From Desulfobacterales bacterium (GTDB taxonomy: Bacteria > Desulfobacterota > Desulfobacteria > Desulfobacterales > UBA11574), in assembly GCA_030145595.1 (NCBI GenBank), contig JAQYVG010000142.1, positions 1 to 8,942 of the forward strand: a stretch of DNA of 8,942 nt, written 5' to 3'. Shown one piece after another: positions 6,461 to 8,942 of this stretch (position 1 is the stretch's first letter; each line of letters opens with the position of its first letter). Below the pieces are notes generated by a model. That model had not been told where the DNA came from. It saw only the letters and a program-made list of their open reading frames with translations, and made no database searches. A program made the position numbers and the translations under genes.

Positions 6461-6508
6461 CTAAATAAAAGGCGGCGGGCCCGCATTTTAAGCACTGGCT
6501 CCGCCGCC
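6461..6508 (-). terminator. GC-rich hairpin plus U-rich tract after the TAXI receptor gene
   Basis: Read on the minus strand, starting 27 bases after the receptor stop codon: GGCGGCGG (complement of 6501-6508), a 22-base loop, CCGCCGCC (complement of 6471-6478), then TTTTATTTAG (complement of 6461-6470). The 8-bp all-GC stem followed by a U-rich tract fits an intrinsic terminator. As the permease gene lies downstream in the same direction, it may be a partial terminator or an mRNA-stabilising 3' hairpin that makes receptor mRNA more abundant than permease mRNA. Confidence 0.65.
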
Positions 6509-6535
6509 CGATAGTTTTCAAGGATCCGGTTTAGA

Positions 6536-7519
6536 TTATTTCAGACCGGCTTCCTTGTAGTATTTCATCGCACCGGGATGAATGGGAGCCGACAGACCCT
6601 CGAGCATACCTTTTTTAGTTAAGACCTGGTAAGCCGGATGCAGCTTTTTAAAGTCTTCGAAGTTATCAAAAACTTCTTTGGTGATGGCGTAAACCACGTT
6701 ATCCGGCACTTTGGCCGACGTAACAAAAGTAGCCTTGACGCCGAAGGTATCGACGTCCTCTGTATTTACAGCGCCCGGATAAAGCTTAACCGGTATAAAA
6801 GCTTTGGCATAGTAAGGGTATTTTGCCAGAAGTTTATCAACATCGGTGATGGAAGCAAAGCGGACCTTCCTTTTACCGGAAGTAGCTTCCTTTATCGATC
6901 CGCTGGGATGACCGACGGTGTAAAAGAAGGCATCGATTCTGCCGTCCTGCAACAGTCCGGCCGATTCCGAAGCCTTAATACCTTCGGCCTGCATGTCTTT
7001 TTTGTAATCTAACCCAACAGCTGTAAGTGCATCAATGGAATTCTGACGCTGACCGGAACCGGGATTGCCGATGTTTACTTTTTTGCCTTTTAGGTCTTTG
7101 ATATTTTTGATGCCGGCATCAACAGCAGCAACCAGGGTGATTGATTCCGGATGGATGCTGAAAACGGCACGCAGATCTTTTTGCGGCTTGCCGTCCCACT
7201 CAGAATCAGGAGAGCCGTTAATCGCCTGAAACTGGCGGTCGGACTGGACTACACCGAACTCCAGGTCGCCGGCCATAATGGCATTGACGTTGAATACCGA
7301 TCCGCCGGTGGATTCAACGGTACAGCGAATTCCATACTGTTTGCGTTTTTTGTTTACGATTTTGGCAATGGCACCGCCGGTAGGATAGTAGACACCGGTA
7401 ATACCACCGGTCCCAATGGTGATAAACGTTGTTTTAGCCTGTACGGTCGTCGGGGCAGCGCCCATAAAAAGCGCCATGCCGAACACTAGTACAACTCCAA
7501 AAATCAATATTTTCCTCAT
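6536..7519 (-). CDS. TAXI family TRAP transporter solute-binding protein
   Basis: A periplasmic receptor of 327 residues with a signal peptide (MRKILIFGVVLVFGMALFMG..., likely cleaved after VQA, residue 28). The mature protein begins with the TAXI hallmark ITIGTGGITGVYYPTGGA (33-50). Further family segments are GDLEFGVVQSD (84-94), VNIGNPGSGQR (148-158), the DGRIDAFFYTVGHP line (192-205) that helps shape the pocket, and APIHPGAMKYYKEAG at the C-terminus (311-325). One Cys (66) remains after cleavage and no lipobox is visible, so it should be soluble. Characterised TAXI proteins include a glutamate/glutamine binder from Thermus; most are of unknown specificity, and substrate cannot be read here. 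AGGAGG lies 5 bases before the ATG. It is the first gene of the transporter operon. Confidence 0.95.
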   Translation of the reverse strand: MRKILIFGVVLVFGMALFMGAAPTTVQAKTTFITIGTGGITGVYYPTGGAIAKIVNKKRKQYGIRCTVESTGGSVFNVNAIMAGDLEFGVVQSDRQFQAINGSPDSEWDGKPQKDLRAVFSIHPESITLVAAVDAGIKNIKDLKGKKVNIGNPGSGQRQNSIDALTAVGLDYKKDMQAEGIKASESAGLLQDGRIDAFFYTVGHPSGSIKEATSGKRKVRFASITDVDKLLAKYPYYAKAFIPVKLYPGAVNTEDVDTFGVKATFVTSAKVPDNVVYAITKEVFDNFEDFKKLHPAYQVLTKKGMLEGLSAPIHPGAMKYYKEAGLK

Positions 7520-7590
7520 CTGTCCCTCCTTTAATTGGTCTAACTGTTTCGATTAAAATCTAACACCTTGATTTCTCGGATCTTTGTCTT

Positions 7591-7599
7591 ACCTCCTTT
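7591..7599 (-). promoter_or_regulatory. Orphan perfect Shine-Dalgarno in the TAXI leader
   Basis: The minus strand reads AAAGGAGGT here, about 72 bases upstream of the receptor start codon and separate from that gene's own AGGAGG. No ATG follows at usable spacing; a 13-codon frame starting with ATC nine bases later runs to a TAG before the receptor gene. It could be a ribosome standby site, a relic or chance. Confidence 0.3.
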
Positions 7600-7631
7600 C
7601 CTTGCAATCCATCTCAAATCATAAAGATAGC

Positions 7632-7660
7632 TTAATAAATGAATTAAACACATTTATTAA
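7632..7660. promoter_or_regulatory. Perfect 10-bp dyad, candidate operator of the TAXI promoter
   Basis: TTAATAAATG (7632-7641), spacer of 9 bases, CATTTATTAA (7651-7660): the arms are exact inverted repeats and the centre-to-centre distance is 19 bases, close to two helical turns. It overlaps the candidate -10 and start site of the receptor promoter, so a dimeric repressor bound there would block transcription. The regulator is not in the window. It could also fold as a weak AT hairpin. Confidence 0.55.
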
Positions 7661-7682
7661 CGAATACTCATGATTTAGTCAA
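7654..7682 (-). promoter_or_regulatory. Candidate sigma70 promoter of the TAXI TRAP operon
   Basis: On the minus strand, TTGACT (complement of 7677-7682), 17 bases, then TAATAA (complement of 7654-7659). Five of six -35 positions match consensus and the spacing is ideal. Transcription would start near 7647, giving a leader of about 128 bases before the receptor ATG. Confidence 0.5.
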
Positions 7683-7730
7683 GTTCTTAAACATAACAAT
7701 TTAATACTTGAATGACTTTGCGACAACCTA

Positions 7731-7759
7731 TTGAAAAAATCTTTTCTAAAGGTTATAGC
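7731..7759 (+). promoter_or_regulatory. Weak candidate promoter for the glycosyltransferase gene
   Basis: TTGAAA (7731-7736), 17 bases, TATAGC (7754-7759), on the plus strand upstream of the glycosyltransferase ATG at 7837. The region is AT-rich, so chance matches are likely. Confidence 0.25.
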
Positions 7760-7782
7760 GGTTTTTATATTAAATGTTCCGT

Positions 7783-7806
7783 TTTCGTACTTTCGTGCTT
7801 TCGTGA
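7783..7806. repeat. Three tandem octamers TTTCGT(G/A)N
   Basis: TTTCGTAC, TTTCGTGC and TTTCGTGA follow one another without gaps, 30 bases before the glycosyltransferase start. The complement (CACGAAAGCACGAAAG) is similar in word structure to the AAGGCACGAAGGCAC end of the element at 6293, suggesting a related decayed repeat. Confidence 0.6.
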
Positions 7807-7836
7807 TAAATTTATTTAAGTATTAAGATTGAAGAT

Positions 7837-8685
7837 ATGGAAAACAGGAAAAACCCGCAGGTAAGCGTCATCATCCCGACTTACAACCGGGGTGCGATGC
7901 TCAAAGAGGCCGTCGATTCGGTTCTGGCTCAGGATTACCGGGATTTTGAACTCATTGTTGTCGATGACGGGTCGACTGACTCCACACCCAAAATTCTAAC
8001 GACATACCATAACGATGTCACCGTCATCCGCCGGAACAATCTGGGAGTCAGCAGTGCCCGCAATGCAGGAATTAAAGCGGCATCAGGACAATTCATCGCT
8101 TTTTTAGATTCGGATGATCTCTGGATGCCGCAAAAACTGTCGAAGCAAATAGAGTTTTTCAATGCAAACCCTGAGGCACTAATTTGCCAGACCGAAGAGA
8201 TATGGATCAGAAACAGTGTCAGAGTCAATCCCAAAAAGCGACACAAAAAAGTTTCAGGAATGATATTCAACCCCTCGCTGGAACTGTGTCTGGTCAGCCC
8301 ATCGGCAGTAATGATTAAGCGCTCTCTTTTTGAAACGGTGGGCCTGTTTGACGAAAGCCTCCCGGCTTGCGAAGACTATGATCTGTGGCTCAGGATAAGC
8401 TGCAGGTATCCGATACACCTGATCGATACCCCTATGGTTATCAAACGCGGCGGGCATGCTGATCAGCTCTCCCGCCTGCCGGGACTCGACAAATTTCGGA
8501 TACAGTCCCTTAAAAACATCATCGATAGCAATCTGCTGTCGCCGGTGCAGTACAATGCAGGCGTGAGCGCACTAAATGAAAAATGTGCGATTTATGCGGC
8601 CGGCTGCCGCAAACGGGGGCGCCGGGATGAAGCGACGCATTACAAGGAGCTTGCAAAAAAATATATGCTCAAGATCCGCCCTTGA
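7837..8685 (+). CDS. Family 2 glycosyltransferase (GT-A fold)
   Basis: A 282-residue cytoplasmic or membrane-associated glycosyltransferase that should transfer a sugar from a nucleotide-sugar donor. It begins with VSVIIPTYNRGAMLKEAVDS (9-28), the GT2 opening strand and helix. It has the nucleotide-binding VVDDGSTDST (41-50), the helix start GVSSARNAG (70-78), the metal-binding DSDDLW (91-96, DxD type) and the catalytic-region motif ED-YDLWLR (179-186). No membrane segment is evident and the C-terminus is basic. Donor and acceptor cannot be told from sequence; many such enzymes act on lipopolysaccharide or exopolysaccharide. The ATG at 7837 lies just before the conserved opening; the ribosome binding site is weak. 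It is convergent with a hexapeptide acyltransferase gene, with only 18 bases between stop codons and no terminator visible. Confidence 0.92.
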   Translation: MENRKNPQVSVIIPTYNRGAMLKEAVDSVLAQDYRDFELIVVDDGSTDSTPKILTTYHNDVTVIRRNNLGVSSARNAGIKAASGQFIAFLDSDDLWMPQKLSKQIEFFNANPEALICQTEEIWIRNSVRVNPKKRHKKVSGMIFNPSLELCLVSPSAVMIKRSLFETVGLFDESLPACEDYDLWLRISCRYPIHLIDTPMVIKRGGHADQLSRLPGLDKFRIQSLKNIIDSNLLSPVQYNAGVSALNEKCAIYAAGCRKRGRRDEATHYKELAKKYMLKIRP

Positions 8686-8703
8686 CCACTTGTCTTGTAT
8701 TTG

Positions 8704-8942
8704 TCATTCTGGCGACACTATAGACCGCAGCCAGCCCAGAAGCGTATTACCCCGCAATATCGCCCTGTCCCACTGATCGAATTCTTTAATAAGCCGGGCA
8801 GGATCTGAATACCAGCCGGATCGAGGGGTAAATGGTTTCTTGGGGTCAAGAGATTTAACCACCCTGGCAGGATTACCGGCCGCGACGGTGTAAGCAGGAA
8901 TCGAATTGACAACAACGGCACCGGCTCCGATAACGCTGTTAT
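8704..8942 (-). CDS. Hexapeptide-repeat (left-handed beta-helix) acyltransferase, C-terminal part
   Basis: The frame is open from the window edge to a TGA (complement of 8704-8706), giving 78 residues and no start codon, so only the 3' end of the gene is present. It begins NSVIGAGAVVVNSIPAYTVA and continues AGNPARVVKSLDP, the classic last beta-helix turn and exit of the maltose/galactoside O-acetyltransferase-like group that uses acetyl-CoA. A tail follows with KPFTPRSGWYSDP, then EFDQWDRAILRGN and LLGWLRSIVSPE, an extension I associate with sugar O- or N-acyltransferases of polysaccharide loci. With the neighbouring glycosyltransferase it suggests surface glycan synthesis. The catalytic His lies in the missing part, so activity cannot be checked here. 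Confidence 0.85.
   Translation of the reverse strand, partial: NSVIGAGAVVVNSIPAYTVAAGNPARVVKSLDPKKPFTPRSGWYSDPARLIKEFDQWDRAILRGNTLLGWLRSIVSPE

Noticed and set aside
7520..7836. Sigma54 (-24/-12) promoter upstream of the TAXI receptor
   Set aside because: A TTGCA-like word is present near 7603, but no matching GG element lies at the required distance on the correct strand.
8718..8921. Minus-strand ORF with ATG near the right edge
   Set aside because: The overlapping frame ending at 8704 encodes a clear hexapeptide acyltransferase C-terminus; this one is an out-of-frame shadow.

Overview
The window looks like a chromosomal segment of a Desulfobacterota (formerly Deltaproteobacteria) bacterium, most plausibly of the Desulfobacterales type. 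That is inferred from gene content (an AmmeMemoRadiSam radical SAM enzyme, a TAXI-type TRAP transporter with a universal stress protein, an AsmA-like protein) and from intergenic regions crowded with short degenerate repeats. No rRNA, tRNA, CRISPR array or transposase gene was seen.

Left part, plus strand. The window opens inside an AsmA-like envelope protein gene (stop at 623). Its 3' end carries a tandem duplication of about 120 bp that encodes a lysine/serine-rich tail, and the second copy has lost one base. Next come a class I SAM-dependent methyltransferase (768-1514), a roughly 320-base gap filled by a MITE-like inverted and direct repeat structure, and amrS (1838-2863), whose stop codon lies inside a 21-bp tandem repeat.

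Middle, minus strand. Four genes read leftward in the order TAXI substrate receptor (7519-6536), fused 4TM/12TM TRAP permease (6223-4151), UspA-family protein (4092-3601) and exported DUF1566/Lcl-domain protein (3477-2992). The first three form a coherent uptake operon: a periplasmic receptor delivers a ligand to the ion-driven permease, with a probable ATP-binding UspA as accessory or regulator. A terminator-like GC hairpin and a second MITE-like repeat lie between receptor and permease, so receptor output is probably higher than permease output. Upstream of the receptor is a candidate sigma70 promoter whose -10 lies inside a perfect 10-bp dyad, a good operator candidate. The DUF1566 gene appears to have its own promoter.

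Right part. A family 2 glycosyltransferase (7837-8685, plus) converges, with an 18-base gap, on the 3' end of a hexapeptide-repeat acyltransferase (8704-8942, minus) that is cut by the window edge and has no start codon inside it. This pair suggests that a surface-polysaccharide region begins here.

No clearly new multi-gene system is visible. The most interesting signals are the promoter dyad, the hairpin and repeat insertion inside the transporter operon, the composite repeat before amrS, and the duplicated, frameshifted basic tail of the AsmA-like protein.
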